Shown one piece after another: positions 10,489-21,174 of a DNA stretch of 64,000 nucleotides. Source of the DNA: Candidatus Omnitrophota bacterium (GTDB lineage: Bacteria; Omnitrophota; Gorgyraeia; JABMRG01). Location: assembly GCA_030593065.1 (NCBI GenBank), contig JAUVHV010000008.1, forward strand, positions 1-64,000, read 5' to 3'. Under the pieces are notes generated by a model. The model was not told where the DNA came from. It did no database searches and was given only the letters and a program-made list of their open reading frames with translations. How positions within the stretch are numbered: the stretch's first letter is position 1; each line of letters begins with the position of its first letter. The position numbers and the translations under genes are program-made.

Positions 10489-10848
10489 ATGAAGGAGAGA
10501 AGAAAATGCAAAAGAATAGTCAAGTCCTTTTTGTCATGGCTTATGTTTATGTGGAAAAGAAAACACCCCGATTATCCTAATGGCTGGGATATGGTAACTG
10601 TCCGGGATCTTGGCGCTGGGGGGATTCTTTTCAACTATGAGCAGCCTGTAGCAATAGGCACAAATGTCAAGCTGAGGATAATGTTCCCATTTTTAAAAAA
10701 ACCTATGCATTGTACCGGAAAGATAGTGCGCAATGAACAGGTAAATACTTATCGATATCCATCGATATATCGCATAGCAGCGGAGTTTGAAAAGATAAAG
10801 CAGAAGGACAAGGAACTGATAAAGAAAACAGCTGGTAAGCTTTGTTAG
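10489..10848 (+). CDS. PilZ-domain protein (c-di-GMP receptor type)
   Basis: This 119-residue protein has the PilZ signature: an arginine-rich N-terminus (RRKCKR, near residues 3-8) followed by a D-L-G-A-G-G box near residue 41, corresponding to the family's RxxxR and (D/N)xSxxG c-di-GMP-binding elements. The Ser of the second element is Gly here, so affinity is uncertain. It starts 33 bases after the giant gene's stop with a GGGGG-type ribosome site, which suggests co-transcription. PilZ proteins usually couple c-di-GMP to motility, secretion or polysaccharide systems. Inference: it could regulate or partner the giant protein. A weak hairpin plus T-run follows. Confidence 0.8.
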   Translation: MKERRKCKRIVKSFLSWLMFMWKRKHPDYPNGWDMVTVRDLGAGGILFNYEQPVAIGTNVKLRIMFPFLKKPMHCTGKIVRNEQVNTYRYPSIYRIAAEFEKIKQKDKELIKKTAGKLC

Positions 10849-10850
10849 TA

Positions 10851-10875
10851 TTGGAAACAGTTTCAATTTTTTTTT
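10851..10875 (+). terminator. Weak terminator-like hairpin and T9 run
   Basis: TTGGAAACAG TTTCAA forms a short imperfect stem followed directly by nine T. It sits just after the PilZ stop and before the groES promoter, so it may end the giant-gene transcript. The stem is short and AT-rich, hence modest confidence. Confidence 0.4.
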
Positions 10876-10885
10876 AAAAAAAAGC

Positions 10886-10913
10886 TTGACAAGCACAAAA
10901 AATCTGCTAATAT
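10886..10913 (+). promoter_or_regulatory. groESL promoter
   Basis: TTGACA (10886-10891), 16-base spacer, TAATAT (10908-10913). The expected start near 10920 places the CIRCE operator about 50 bases into the transcript. Confidence 0.75.
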
Positions 10914-10969
10914 ACACACTTCTGAAACAAAACCCGTTTTTTTACAAACAGAATAAAAACAGACAAAAA

Positions 10970-10996
10970 TTAGCACTCATTACATATGAGTGCTAA
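10970..10996. promoter_or_regulatory. CIRCE operator (HrcA site)
   Basis: TTAGCACTC, nine-base spacer, GAGTGCTAA: an exact match to the CIRCE consensus bound by the heat-shock repressor HrcA. It lies between the promoter and groES, 33 bases upstream of the start codon. No hrcA gene is visible in the window, so it should be elsewhere in the genome. Confidence 0.97.
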
Positions 10997-11029
10997 CAAC
11001 AGCCTAAAAATACATAAGGAGGTGTAGAT

Positions 11030-11320
11030 ATGGCTAATGTTCAACCATTGGGAGATAGGGTACTCTTACAGCCGTTGGAAGCTGAAGAAAAGACAAAGGG
11101 TGGTATTATCGTGCCTGATAGCGCAAAAGAGAAGCCGCAGGAAGGTAAGGTAATAGCAGTTGGTAAAGGTAAGGTAGAAGATGGCAAAACAGTTGCGTTG
11201 GAAGTAAAAGTTGGTAATAGGGTTCTGTACGGTAAATATTCCGGAACTGAGATCAGGGTTGATGGAGAAGAGATGCTTATTGTCAAGGAAGAAGATATAC
11301 TGGCTATAATTAAGAAATAA
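11030..11320 (+). CDS. groES: Co-chaperonin GroES
   Basis: A 96-residue, full-length GroES: N-terminal PLGDRVLL, mobile loop [18 protein letters not shown] (about residues 18-35) that docks on GroEL, and a C-terminal half ending in EEDILAII. It caps the GroEL ring during ATP-driven folding in the cytoplasm. A strong AAGGAGGTG ribosome site precedes ATG 11030. It is first gene of the CIRCE-controlled groES-groEL operon. Confidence 0.98.
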   Translation: MANVQPLGDRVLLQPLEAEEKTKGGIIVPDSAKEKPQEGKVIAVGKGKVEDGKTVALEVKVGNRVLYGKYSGTEIRVDGEEMLIVKEEDILAIIKK

Positions 11321-11365
11321 GGTTCAATATTAATAAAAACCATAAGCCTAAAACCGTAAAAATGA

Positions 11366-13033
<1,668 letters not shown>

Positions 13034-13068
13034 TGTTATCCCGCGTTCTTTCAGAATGTAGAATACCA

Positions 13069-13107
13069 AAAATGGGGCACAATTTTTTGTGCCCCATTTT
13101 GTTTTTT
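13069..13107 (+). terminator. groESL intrinsic terminator overlapping the next gene's start
   Basis: Perfect 14-bp inverted repeat: left arm 13069-13082, TTTT loop, right arm 13087-13100, core GGGGCAC/GTGCCCC, followed by GTTTTTT (13101-13107). This is a textbook Rho-independent terminator 36 bases after groEL. Its left arm contains ATG 13072, the best start for the following exported protein. Confidence 0.9.
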
Positions 13108-14481
13108 GCGGTAGTTTTTATTTTATCTGCTTTTATGCCCCGGCCTGTTTTTTGTGCTATTTCCGATGATTTTAATCGAAAAGGTATCGAAAAGATGGAG
13201 GAGATGAATTATCGGGAAGCAATAATCTATTTTGAGTCCGCTTATAAATCTGATCCGGGGAATGTAATTACCAAAAAAAATCTAAGTGTTGCTTATCATA
13301 ATATGGCTGTCTCTTACTCAGCAAATAATGAATTAGCAAACGCTATCCGCAATGAGAAGCAAGCATTAAGATACGATCCTGAAAATAGCATGATCAAGGA
13401 ACAGCTTGCCATATTCTATAATAATCATGGCTTAAAATACGCAAGTTCAGGTATTTATGAACCTGCCATAGAGAATCTCGAATATGCCTTAGAATATTTA
13501 CCGGATTCAGAGTTTTTAAGCAGGAACCTTTATAATGTGATACTTCAATATGCGGACTATTTGCAAAAGAAAACAGGCCATCGAAAGGCATTGCGCCTCG
13601 CGAATGACGCTATTGAACTTCTACCTGATCTATCTTCAGGATATGTTTTTATAGGTAATATCTATTATAACCGGGATAACTTTATTGAGGCTTTAAGATA
13701 TTGGTATATGGCATTAGAGCGCGATCCTGGGAATGAGGGCTTAAGCAAGCGCATTGAAAAGCTAAAGAGAGAAAATATCGTTGAGATGGCCTTTGGAACT
13801 GAGAGAAAGAGCCATTTTAGAATACGTTTTGATAAAGGACTCGATTCGGATTATGTAGGATTGATATCAGAGATACTCGAAGACGCGCGTAGCAGCGTTC
13901 GAAATGAGTTTAATCTTTATTCGAATGAGGTAGTGCCTGTTATTGTCTATGCTGATGAACAGTTTCAGGCAGCTACGAAACAACCGTATTGGACCCAGGG
14001 CTTATACGATGGAAAGATACGCTTAAAAAGCCAGGACATATCCCGCGGCAATGAAAACTTAGAGAGAGTTCTTTTTCATGAGTATACGCACGCGATTATC
14101 TATCTTAATTATGGTAATAATATACCTATATGGCTGCATGAAGGTTTTGCGCAATTTAATGAGCCTGATCATAGTATCAACCCGGCAGATATAAGGTTTT
14201 TATCCGTGTATATAAAAGAGAACGGCGGATTTTCTTTAGAAGAGCTTGATAGAATGTTTGATAAGAAATCTGATCAGGAGGCTGTAAGAGCGGCGTATAT
14301 TCAGGCAAGGATATTTTTTAGCTATCTGTTAGAAAAGCATTCAAAATACAAGTTAAAGAGGCTGCTAAAAGAGCTTGAGACAGGCAATATCTGGCAGGAG
14401 GCGCTGAAAGAAGTTTACCGCAAAAATATTGCCAGGATAGACAGGGATTTTAATAATTATCTGGATGATCTGTTAGGATAA
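13072..14481 (+). CDS. Exported TPR protein with peptidase MA-like zinc protease domain
   Basis: From ATG 13072 the product has 469 residues: a signal peptide (hydrophobic core to about residue 29, ending VFCA), TPR-like helical repeats (about 35-215) and a gluzincin-type domain with HEYTHA (H336, E337, H340) and a downstream WLHEGFAQFNE, matching the peptidase-MA pattern. Likely role: protein or peptide cleavage in the envelope; substrate unknown. Start choice: the frame is open from GTG 13033, which overlaps the groEL stop, but the signal peptide is best formed from 13072. ATG 13135 would remove it. Neither early start has a clear ribosome site. The start region is embedded in the groE terminator. 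Confidence 0.8.
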   Translation: MGHNFLCPILFFAVVFILSAFMPRPVFCAISDDFNRKGIEKMEEMNYREAIIYFESAYKSDPGNVITKKNLSVAYHNMAVSYSANNELANAIRNEKQALRYDPENSMIKEQLAIFYNNHGLKYASSGIYEPAIENLEYALEYLPDSEFLSRNLYNVILQYADYLQKKTGHRKALRLANDAIELLPDLSSGYVFIGNIYYNRDNFIEALRYWYMALERDPGNEGLSKRIEKLKRENIVEMAFGTERKSHFRIRFDKGLDSDYVGLISEILEDARSSVRNEFNLYSNEVVPVIVYADEQFQAATKQPYWTQGLYDGKIRLKSQDISRGNENLERVLFHEYTHAIIYLNYGNNIPIWLHEGFAQFNEPDHSINPADIRFLSVYIKENGGFSLEELDRMFDKKSDQEAVRAAYIQARIFFSYLLEKHSKYKLKRLLKELETGNIWQEALKEVYRKNIARIDRDFNNYLDDLLG

Positions 14482-14489
14482 AATCAGGC

Positions 14490-14518
14490 TTGACAATTAT
14501 CGGGTCATTGGTTATTAT
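14490..14518 (+). promoter_or_regulatory. Promoter for the guaB3-like gene
   Basis: TTGACA (14490-14495), 17-base spacer, TATTAT (14513-14518), about 37 bases before ATG 14555. Confidence 0.75.
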
Positions 14519-14554
14519 ATGGAGCAATAATTATTAAAACTAAGGAGCAATCTA

Positions 14555-15715
14555 ATGGGTGAATGGATTGGGAAAGACAGAAAAGCAAGGCGGTGTTATG
14601 GTTTTGATGAAATAGCGCTTGTACCAGGTGATGTTACTGTAAACCCTAATGAGGTTGAGACAACCTGGCAGTTAGGAAAGATTAAATTTAAGGTACCGAT
14701 AATCGCTGCTGCTATGGATGGTGTGGTTGATGTGAAGTTTGCTATAGAGTTTGGCAAGCTCGGTGGTTTTGCGGTATTGAACTTAGAAGGTGTCCAGACC
14801 CGATACGAGAACCCAAATCAGGTTCTTGATAAGATAGCAAAAGCGACACCGCAGAAGGCTACGGAACTTGTGCAATCGCTATACACAAAACCTATAAAAG
14901 AGAAGCTTATCGAGAAAAGAATAAAAGAGATAAAGAAGGCTGATGTGCCCGCTGTTGTCAGCGCTATACCGCAGAGAGCCGAGCATTTTGGTGAAATTGC
15001 GCAAAAAGCAGGTGCTGATATATTTGTTGTGCAATCGACGGTTACTACTGTAAAACACCTTACAAAAGAGTATAAGGTCCTTGATTTTAGTAAGTTATGT
15101 AAGAAGATGCGTATACCTGTAATTGTTGGTAACACATGCAGCTATAAGACAGCTCTTGAATTAATGGATACAGGGATAGACGCCCTTTTAGTAGGCATAG
15201 GCCCTGGTGCCGCGTGTACAACACGTGGCGTTCTTGGTATTGGTGTTCCCCAGGTAACAGCAACAGCTGATTGCGCAGCTGCAAGAGATTTTTATTTTAA
15301 GAGAAAAGGCCGTTACATATCTATAATAACAGATGGCGGAATGTCACGCGGCGGTGAGATATGCAAGGCATTCGCCTCAGGCGCGGATGCTGTAATGGTA
15401 GGTTCCGCCTTTGCGCGCGCGAAAGAAGCCCCTGGCAGAGGCTACCATTGGGGCATGGCAACACCGCACGCGAATCTTCCCCGCGGAACCAGGATACACG
15501 TTGGGACAACAGGCACGCTAAAAGAGATTCTCTATGGCCCCGCAAAGCTTGATGATGGATCTCAGAACCTTATGGGCGCTTTAACAACATCGATGGGCAG
15601 TCTTGGGGCAAAAGATATAAAAGAGATGAATCTAGTAGAGATTATCATAGCGCCATCTATACAGACAGAAGGTAAGGTATTCCAGCAGGCCCAGCGTATA
15701 GGGATGGGAAAGTAG
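14555..15715 (+). CDS. guaB3: IMP dehydrogenase family protein, GuaB3 type
   Basis: A 386-residue TIM-barrel protein of the IMPDH/GMP-reductase family without the paired CBS domains of classical GuaB. The catalytic loop reads [10 protein letters not shown] with the nucleophile Cys at residue 221, followed by the [10 protein letters not shown] phosphate-binding segment. GuaB-family enzymes oxidise IMP to XMP with NAD+ for guanine nucleotide synthesis. Length and start ([15 protein letters not shown]) fit the GuaB3 branch. It has its own promoter and an AAGGAG site. GMP reductase is the alternative, but the overall form favours GuaB3. Classical guaB is not visible here. Confidence 0.85.
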   Translation: MGEWIGKDRKARRCYGFDEIALVPGDVTVNPNEVETTWQLGKIKFKVPIIAAAMDGVVDVKFAIEFGKLGGFAVLNLEGVQTRYENPNQVLDKIAKATPQKATELVQSLYTKPIKEKLIEKRIKEIKKADVPAVVSAIPQRAEHFGEIAQKAGADIFVVQSTVTTVKHLTKEYKVLDFSKLCKKMRIPVIVGNTCSYKTALELMDTGIDALLVGIGPGAACTTRGVLGIGVPQVTATADCAAARDFYFKRKGRYISIITDGGMSRGGEICKAFASGADAVMVGSAFARAKEAPGRGYHWGMATPHANLPRGTRIHVGTTGTLKEILYGPAKLDDGSQNLMGALTTSMGSLGAKDIKEMNLVEIIIAPSIQTEGKVFQQAQRIGMGK

Positions 15716-15741
15716 TAGGCCGATATGAAAAGGGAGTTATT

Positions 15742-15999
15742 ATGCGTTGGGTAAAGATTGTTCCGGCAGTAATAACAATAATTGTATTCTCTTTTGGTAT
15801 CTCTAACGCACAGCAGAGTCTGCTATTATTTAAATTTACGAAACCTGAAATCTTACAACCCGCATATAAAGTGATTATAAGCGATTTTAATATAATAGGT
15901 TATCACGAGATTAATATCCAATTAAAACCTCCTGCCAAAGTAATATTCGAATTCGATAAAATAAGCCGCATGCAAAGTTTAGTAAACAGCTCTGTGTAG
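15742..15999 (+). CDS. Small exported protein of unknown function
   Basis: This 85-residue protein has a clear signal peptide (Lys/Arg start, hydrophobic core to about residue 20, cleavage likely after SNA). The mature part is about 62 residues, rich in Ile, Phe and Lys, with no Cys and no motif I recognise. AAAGGGAG precedes ATG 15742, 26 bases after the guaB3-like stop, so it is probably co-transcribed. The alternating hydrophobic pattern suggests a small beta-rich periplasmic protein (inference). Confidence 0.55.
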   Translation: MRWVKIVPAVITIIVFSFGISNAQQSLLLFKFTKPEILQPAYKVIISDFNIIGYHEINIQLKPPAKVIFEFDKISRMQSLVNSSV

Positions 16000-16034
16000 A
16001 TTACAGGAACAGTTTCCAATTCACCCATTTATCC

Positions 16035-16063
16035 TTGACAAAAATCTTACCATAGTATAATAT
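16035..16063 (+). promoter_or_regulatory. dnaE promoter giving a leaderless or near-leaderless mRNA
   Basis: TTGACA (16035-16040), 17-base spacer, TAATAT (16058-16063); an overlapping TATAAT at 16056-16061 would give a 15-base spacer. Transcription should begin near 16069-16071, two to four bases before ATG 16073. Confidence 0.7.
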
Positions 16064-16072
16064 TTAGTACTC

Positions 16073-19000
16073 ATGAAAAATTCTAATTTTGTACATCTTC
16101 ATAACCACACTCAATACAGCCTGCTTGATGGGGCATCTCTCCTTACTGAGCTTGTCAATCTTGCCCATGTTTATAATATGCCTTCCGTTGCTATTACTGA
16201 TCATGGAAATATGTTCGGTGCTATAGAGTTCTATATGCTCTGTAAAAAGATAGGTATAAAGCCTATTATAGGCTGCGAGGTCTATATCGCGCCTGAGAGC
16301 AGATTCGATAAATCAAGCCATGGAATCCAGGAGGCAACATACCACCTTATTTTATTAGCAAAGAATGAACAGGGTTATCATAACCTTATGAAGCTTGTCA
16401 GCATAGGTTATACAGAAGGGTTCTATTATAAGCCACGCATTGATAAGGAGGTTTTGAAGGCACATTGTCAAGGGCTCATATGTTCGAGCGCTTGTTTAAA
16501 AGGTGAGATAGCGCATCTTATATTGTCAGATCGTATTGACCAAGCTTACCATGTCGCGGGGGAGTTCGCGGAACTATTTGAGAAAGATGATTTTTATCTT
16601 GAGATCATGGATCACGGTATCTTGGAACAGAAACAGGTAAACAAGGCGCTTGTAAAGATGGGCAAGGATTTAAATCTTGGCCTTGTCGCGACTAATGATT
16701 GCCACTATCTTCAGCAGCAGCACGCGCGGGCGCATGAAGCGTTACTCTGTATCCAGACTCAGACAACACTTGATGATCCTAAGCGTATGCGCATGCAGAC
16801 AGATGAATTTTATTTTAAAACCGAAGATGAGATGTTACAGGTATTTAAAGATGTCCCGGAATCGCTTAAGAATACTATAGATATTGCCCAGAAATGTAAT
16901 CTGGAGCTTGACTTAAAGAGTATGCACCTGCCGCATTTTGCTCCACCTGAAGGAAAAACCCGCGAAGGCTTTTTAAAGGAGCTTGTCACTGAAGGAGCTA
17001 TTAAAAGGTACGGCCCTATTGACGAATCTGTAAAATCAAGAATCGAGAAAGAGCTCAATGTAATTCAGGAAAGCGATTTTATGAGTTATTTTTTAATTGT
17101 ATGGGATTTTATAAAATACGCAAAAGATAACAATATCCCCGTTGGGCCCGGCAGGGGGTCGGCAGCTGGAAGTGTTGTAAGCTATTGCCTTGGAATAACA
17201 GATCTTGATCCATTGCGTTATGGCCTGCTTTTTGAAAGGTTTCTGAATCCTGATAGAATAAGCCTCCCTGATATTGATATAGATTTTTGTTATGAACGGC
17301 GCGATAAGGTTATAAGCTATGTAAAACAGAAATACGGCACTGAAAATGTTGCGCAGATTATAACTTTTGGTACCATGATGGCCAAAGCCGCTATAAGGGA
17401 TGTTGCCAGAGTCATGAGTTTTACCTACCAGGACGCGGATAGGATAGCAAAACTTATTCCAAACGATCTTAACATAACATTGGCACAGGCTATTGAGCAG
17501 GAACCAGAGCTTATGCAGCTGTACAAGAACGACAAGAACGTTATGCAGCTTATTGATACTGCTGCTGTGCTGGAAGGCGTGACTCGCCACGCATCGACCC
17601 ATGCCGCCGGTGTTGTTATTAGTGAAAAAGGTCTTTCAAATTATATCCCCTTATTTAAATCAAGCGATAACCAGATATCTACCGGATACCCTATGTCTTC
17701 TTTGGAAAAGATAGGCCTTTTAAAGATGGATTTTTTAGGGTTAAAGACACTTACGGTTATTGACGAGACTGTAAAGATAATAAAACGTACTCAATCAAAA
17801 GAGATTGATATAGGGAACCTGCCTCTAGATGATAAGAAGACATATCAGCTGCTTCAAAGAGCGGAATCGTTAGGTGTCTTTCAGGTTGAAAGCCGTGGCA
17901 TGAGGGACCTTCTAAGGAAGCTAAAGCCTACGATATTTGAAGACCTGATAGCCCTATTAGCTTTATATAGGCCTGGCCCGATCGGCAGTGGCATGGTAGA
18001 CGATTTTATAAGCAGAAAACACGGGCGCATGAGAGTGAAATATGACCATCCATTGCTTGAGGGTATCCTTAAAGATACGCATGGTATAATATTGTACCAG
18101 GAGCAGATAATGCAGATAGTAAATATCCTGGCAGGTTTCAGTTTAAGCCAGGCAGATCTTCTGCGCCGGGCAATAAGCAAAAAGAATCCGGAGGTGATAC
18201 AGCAGCAGCGAAAACATTTTACTGAAGGATGCCTGCGGAATAAGATAGATAAAAGAATATCTGATAAGGTATTTAGCCTTATCGAATATTTTTCAAACTA
18301 TGGTTTTAATAAGAGCCATTCAGCTGCCTATGCTATTATCTCTTTCCGCACGGCATATTTTAAGGTGCATTTTCCTGTGGAGTTTATGGCAGCGCTTCTT
18401 ACAAGCGAGCGCGATAACACTGATAAAATTGCCCAGTATATTGAAGAGTGTAACCGTATGGGGATAGATATCCTTCCTCCGGATGTAAATGAGAGTTTTG
18501 CTAATTTTACGGTTGTTAAGAGCTCTATTCGCTTTGGATTGGTAGCGGTGAAAAATATAGGTACAGGAGCGATAGATTCTATTGTTGTCGCGAGAAAAAA
18601 GCACGGTCACTTCAACAGCATTTACGATTTTACAGAACATGTCGATTTGCGGCTTGTCAATAGAAGGGTTACTGAGAGCCTTATAAAATGCGGAGCCATG
18701 GATAGTTTTAAACTTAGACGTTCACAAATGATGGCGATGCTTGACCATGCCTTAGATGTCGCGGGTGTTTTGCAGAAAGACAGGTTGAGCGGCCAGTATT
18801 CTCTATTTGAAAATTTTGAACAAGATGACAAGTTTAAGGCGCATTTTCAAAAAGTTCCGGATATAAAGGAATGGCCTGAACCGCAGCTTCTGGCATTCGA
18901 AAAGGGGCTTTTGGGCTTTTATATTTCAAGCCACCCGCTTGTCAGGTATGAGAAATCACTTAAGCTTTACACAACAGCCACTACAAAGACTATAGGCCAG

Positions 19001-19516
19001 CTTCATGACGGAGATGAGGTTTCGATGGGCGGTATAATTACAAAGGCAAAATATACATTTACAAAAAAGACAGGTGATAAGATGGCTATCCTGCGCCTTG
19101 AAGACTTAAAAGGCACTATAGACGTACTTGTTTTTCCAAGAAGTTTTAAATTAGCTGAAAAGAACATAGCGGAAGATGCCATGATCTTTGTCAGGGGAAG
19201 AGTAAATCTTCGCGAAGATACGCCAAAGATAATCGCCGAAGAGATTCTGCCCCTTGAAGACGCGCGCAACAAGTATACGCAGGCGCTTTCAATAGAGCTT
19301 ATTACAACAGGTCTCGAGAAGGATACCCTGGCAAAGTTGAGTGAGATATTTAAAAAATATAAAGGCAATACACCTGTTTATATTAATTTTACGACTTCGG
19401 AGAAGAAGAAAGTCCAGATGGCGGCAGGAAAGGGGCTCTTTGTAGTGCCAACAGATGAGCTTATATCAGAGATCGAAAACCTCATTGGTGAAGGAGCGGT
19501 AAGCGTCTGTGTGTAG
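16073..19516 (+). CDS. dnaE: DNA polymerase III alpha subunit
   Basis: A 1147-residue replicative polymerase of DnaE type. The N-terminal PHP domain starts with HLHNHTQYSLLDG and keeps its metal-binding histidines. The polymerase core has PDIDIDF (about residue 399) with catalytic aspartates and KMDFLGLKT later. Helix-hairpin-helix and beta-binding regions follow, then an OB fold (GGIITKAKYTFTKK) near residue 985. It copies the chromosome as part of the Pol III holoenzyme. The start at 16073 is fixed by homology to the conserved N-terminus, yet it has no ribosome site and lies right after the -10 element. Confidence 0.97.
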   Translation: MKNSNFVHLHNHTQYSLLDGASLLTELVNLAHVYNMPSVAITDHGNMFGAIEFYMLCKKIGIKPIIGCEVYIAPESRFDKSSHGIQEATYHLILLAKNEQGYHNLMKLVSIGYTEGFYYKPRIDKEVLKAHCQGLICSSACLKGEIAHLILSDRIDQAYHVAGEFAELFEKDDFYLEIMDHGILEQKQVNKALVKMGKDLNLGLVATNDCHYLQQQHARAHEALLCIQTQTTLDDPKRMRMQTDEFYFKTEDEMLQVFKDVPESLKNTIDIAQKCNLELDLKSMHLPHFAPPEGKTREGFLKELVTEGAIKRYGPIDESVKSRIEKELNVIQESDFMSYFLIVWDFIKYAKDNNIPVGPGRGSAAGSVVSYCLGITDLDPLRYGLLFERFLNPDRISLPDIDIDFCYERRDKVISYVKQKYGTENVAQIITFGTMMAKAAIRDVARVMSFTYQDADRIAKLIPNDLNITLAQAIEQEPELMQLYKNDKNVMQLIDTAAVLEGVTRHASTHAAGVVISEKGLSNYIPLFKSSDNQISTGYPMSSLEKIGLLKMDFLGLKTLTVIDETVKIIKRTQSKEIDIGNLPLDDKKTYQLLQRAESLGVFQVESRGMRDLLRKLKPTIFEDLIALLALYRPGPIGSGMVDDFISRKHGRMRVKYDHPLLEGILKDTHGIILYQEQIMQIVNILAGFSLSQADLLRRAISKKNPEVIQQQRKHFTEGCLRNKIDKRISDKVFSLIEYFSNYGFNKSHSAAYAIISFRTAYFKVHFPVEFMAALLTSERDNTDKIAQYIEECNRMGIDILPPDVNESFANFTVVKSSIRFGLVAVKNIGTGAIDSIVVARKKHGHFNSIYDFTEHVDLRLVNRRVTESLIKCGAMDSFKLRRSQMMAMLDHALDVAGVLQKDRLSGQYSLFENFEQDDKFKAHFQKVPDIKEWPEPQLLAFEKGLLGFYISSHPLVRYEKSLKLYTTATTKTIGQLHDGDEVSMGGIITKAKYTFTKKTGDKMAILRLEDLKGTIDVLVFPRSFKLAEKNIAEDAMIFVRGRVNLREDTPKIIAEEILPLEDARNKYTQALSIELITTGLEKDTLAKLSEIFKKYKGNTPVYINFTTSEKKKVQMAAGKGLFVVPTDELISEIENLIGEGAVSVCV

Positions 19517-19523
19517 ATATACA

Positions 19524-19552
19524 TTGACATGCAAATTATTATATGTTAAAGT
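19524..19552 (+). promoter_or_regulatory. Promoter for the HU gene
   Basis: TTGACA (19524-19529), 17-base spacer, TAAAGT (19547-19552), eight bases after the dnaE stop. It would drive HU and possibly hisS-aspS. Confidence 0.65.
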
Positions 19553-19621
19553 ATCAAAACAAGTTACGTAAATTAGTTGCACAAAACGCCTAATCCATAT
19601 TATAAGAGACAGGAGATTGAT

Positions 19622-19894
19622 ATGACAAAAAAAGAGATAGCAATAAAGATCGCTGATGAGACAGGTATTAAGCAGATAATTGTAAAAGAGGTAGTGCAGA
19701 AGACTATAGATGAAATGATAGAAGCTCTTGTAAGGGGTGAGACCCTGGAGCTTCGAAATTTCGGAGTTTTCAAAGTAAAAGAGCGTAAGGCGCGTATTGG
19801 ACGTAATCCAAGAACAGGTGAGACTGTTTCGGTTCCCCCGAAAAAGGTTGTTACATTTAAACCGGGGCTTATTATGAAACAGCGCGTAAAATAG
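19622..19894 (+). CDS. HU-family DNA-binding protein
   Basis: A 90-residue HU/IHF-type protein that bends DNA and compacts the nucleoid. Helical N-terminal half, then ELRNFGVFKVKERKARIG and the DNA-contacting arm with RNPRTGETV, ending FKPG. ATG 19622 is chosen because AGGAG at 19611-19615 precedes it and it gives the standard HU N-terminus (MTKKEIA); a longer frame from 19577 adds an unconserved extension. The frame ends eight bases before hisS. Confidence 0.93.
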   Translation: MTKKEIAIKIADETGIKQIIVKEVVQKTIDEMIEALVRGETLELRNFGVFKVKERKARIGRNPRTGETVSVPPKKVVTFKPGLIMKQRVK

Positions 19895-19902
19895 AATGTT
19901 AA

Positions 19903-21174
19903 ATGGATATTAAGAGGCTAAAAGGAACACAGGATATATTGCCCGTAGAAGTAGGTTTGTGGCAGTCTGTAGAGCGGATATCGCGTAATTTCTTTTCCTT
20001 ATATGGCTATAGAGAGATACGCACTCCTATCATTGAGGAGACGCGTCTTTTCGCGCGCAGCGTTGGGCAAGATACAGATATTGTAAAAAAGCAGATGTAC
20101 TCGTTTATAGACCAGGGTAATCGTGATATATCTCTTCGTCCTGAAGAGACAGCTTCTGTTGTGCGGGCCTATATTGAAAATAGGCTCGGTAATACGGAAG
20201 GCTTTGTTAAGCTTTATTACATGGGGCCCATGTTTCGAAGTGAAAGGCCGCAGGCCGGCAGATTTAGGCAGTTTAGCCAAATTGGCGTTGAGGCAATAGG
20301 GTCATGTTCAACCTATCTTGACGCGGAGATTATAATATTGCTTAATAACCTGCTAAAAGAGTTAGGGGTAACAGGGTACAGCTTTAATATAAACTCCCTT
20401 GGCTGTGAAAAGGATAAATCCGGTATAGCTAATATATTAAAAAAAGAGCTGAAAAATAGAATGAGCGCCTTATGTGAGGATTGTCAGGCAAGATATACGA
20501 CTAATATATTGCGTATACTCGATTGTAAGCGCGCCAGTTGCAGGAAAACAGTTAGTGCCATCTCTGTAAAAGGTGCTTTATGCCGGGATTGCGATGAAAG
20601 GTTTTTATCACTTCAAAAGATACTAAAATCCAATAACGTAGAATTTACTATTATGCCTGCGCTGGTAAGAGGGCTCGATTATTATACCGGCCTGGTTTTT
20701 GAGGTTTCAGCGCCTTCTCTCGGCGCACAGGATGCTATTGCAGCCGGCGGAAGATATGATAATCTTGTCTCTGATCTTGGAGGGGAGAGCCAGGGCGCAA
20801 TAGGTTTCGCGATAGGCCTTGAAAGGATCATTCAGGTCTTATCAAGTATAAAAACCACCGCTGCTATTGATAAGGGCGTCTCTCTCTTTATAGCTACTAT
20901 AGGCAAGCAGGCATATAGAGAAGGTTTTGATATTCTATCAGAACTTAGGCGCGAAGGCATTACCAGTGATATTGATTACCGGCAAAAATCCCTAAAGGCA
21001 CAGATGAGATATGCTGATAAGATAAGAGCAGGATATGTTCTTATCTTAGGCGAGGACGAACTTAAAGATAGAAAAGCTGTCTTAAAGAACATGGGCGATG
21101 GTTCTCAGATAGAAGTTGGGCTGAACAATCTGGTTGAAGAGTTAAAAAGGTTGAAGGGTAAAAGCAATGCTTAG
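19903..21174 (+). CDS. hisS: Histidyl-tRNA synthetase
   Basis: A 423-residue class II synthetase that charges tRNA-His. Motif 2 is seen in GPMFRSERPQAGRFRQF, the histidine signatures in RGLDYYTGLVFEV and AAGGRYDNL, and motif 3 in GFAIGLERI; a C-terminal anticodon-binding domain follows. An extra Cys-rich segment (four Cys, about residues 188-230) sits in the insertion domain. It overlaps aspS by eight bases, a common hisS-aspS pairing that implies coupled translation. Confidence 0.97.
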   Translation: MDIKRLKGTQDILPVEVGLWQSVERISRNFFSLYGYREIRTPIIEETRLFARSVGQDTDIVKKQMYSFIDQGNRDISLRPEETASVVRAYIENRLGNTEGFVKLYYMGPMFRSERPQAGRFRQFSQIGVEAIGSCSTYLDAEIIILLNNLLKELGVTGYSFNINSLGCEKDKSGIANILKKELKNRMSALCEDCQARYTTNILRILDCKRASCRKTVSAISVKGALCRDCDERFLSLQKILKSNNVEFTIMPALVRGLDYYTGLVFEVSAPSLGAQDAIAAGGRYDNLVSDLGGESQGAIGFAIGLERIIQVLSSIKTTAAIDKGVSLFIATIGKQAYREGFDILSELRREGITSDIDYRQKSLKAQMRYADKIRAGYVLILGEDELKDRKAVLKNMGDGSQIEVGLNNLVEELKRLKGKSNA

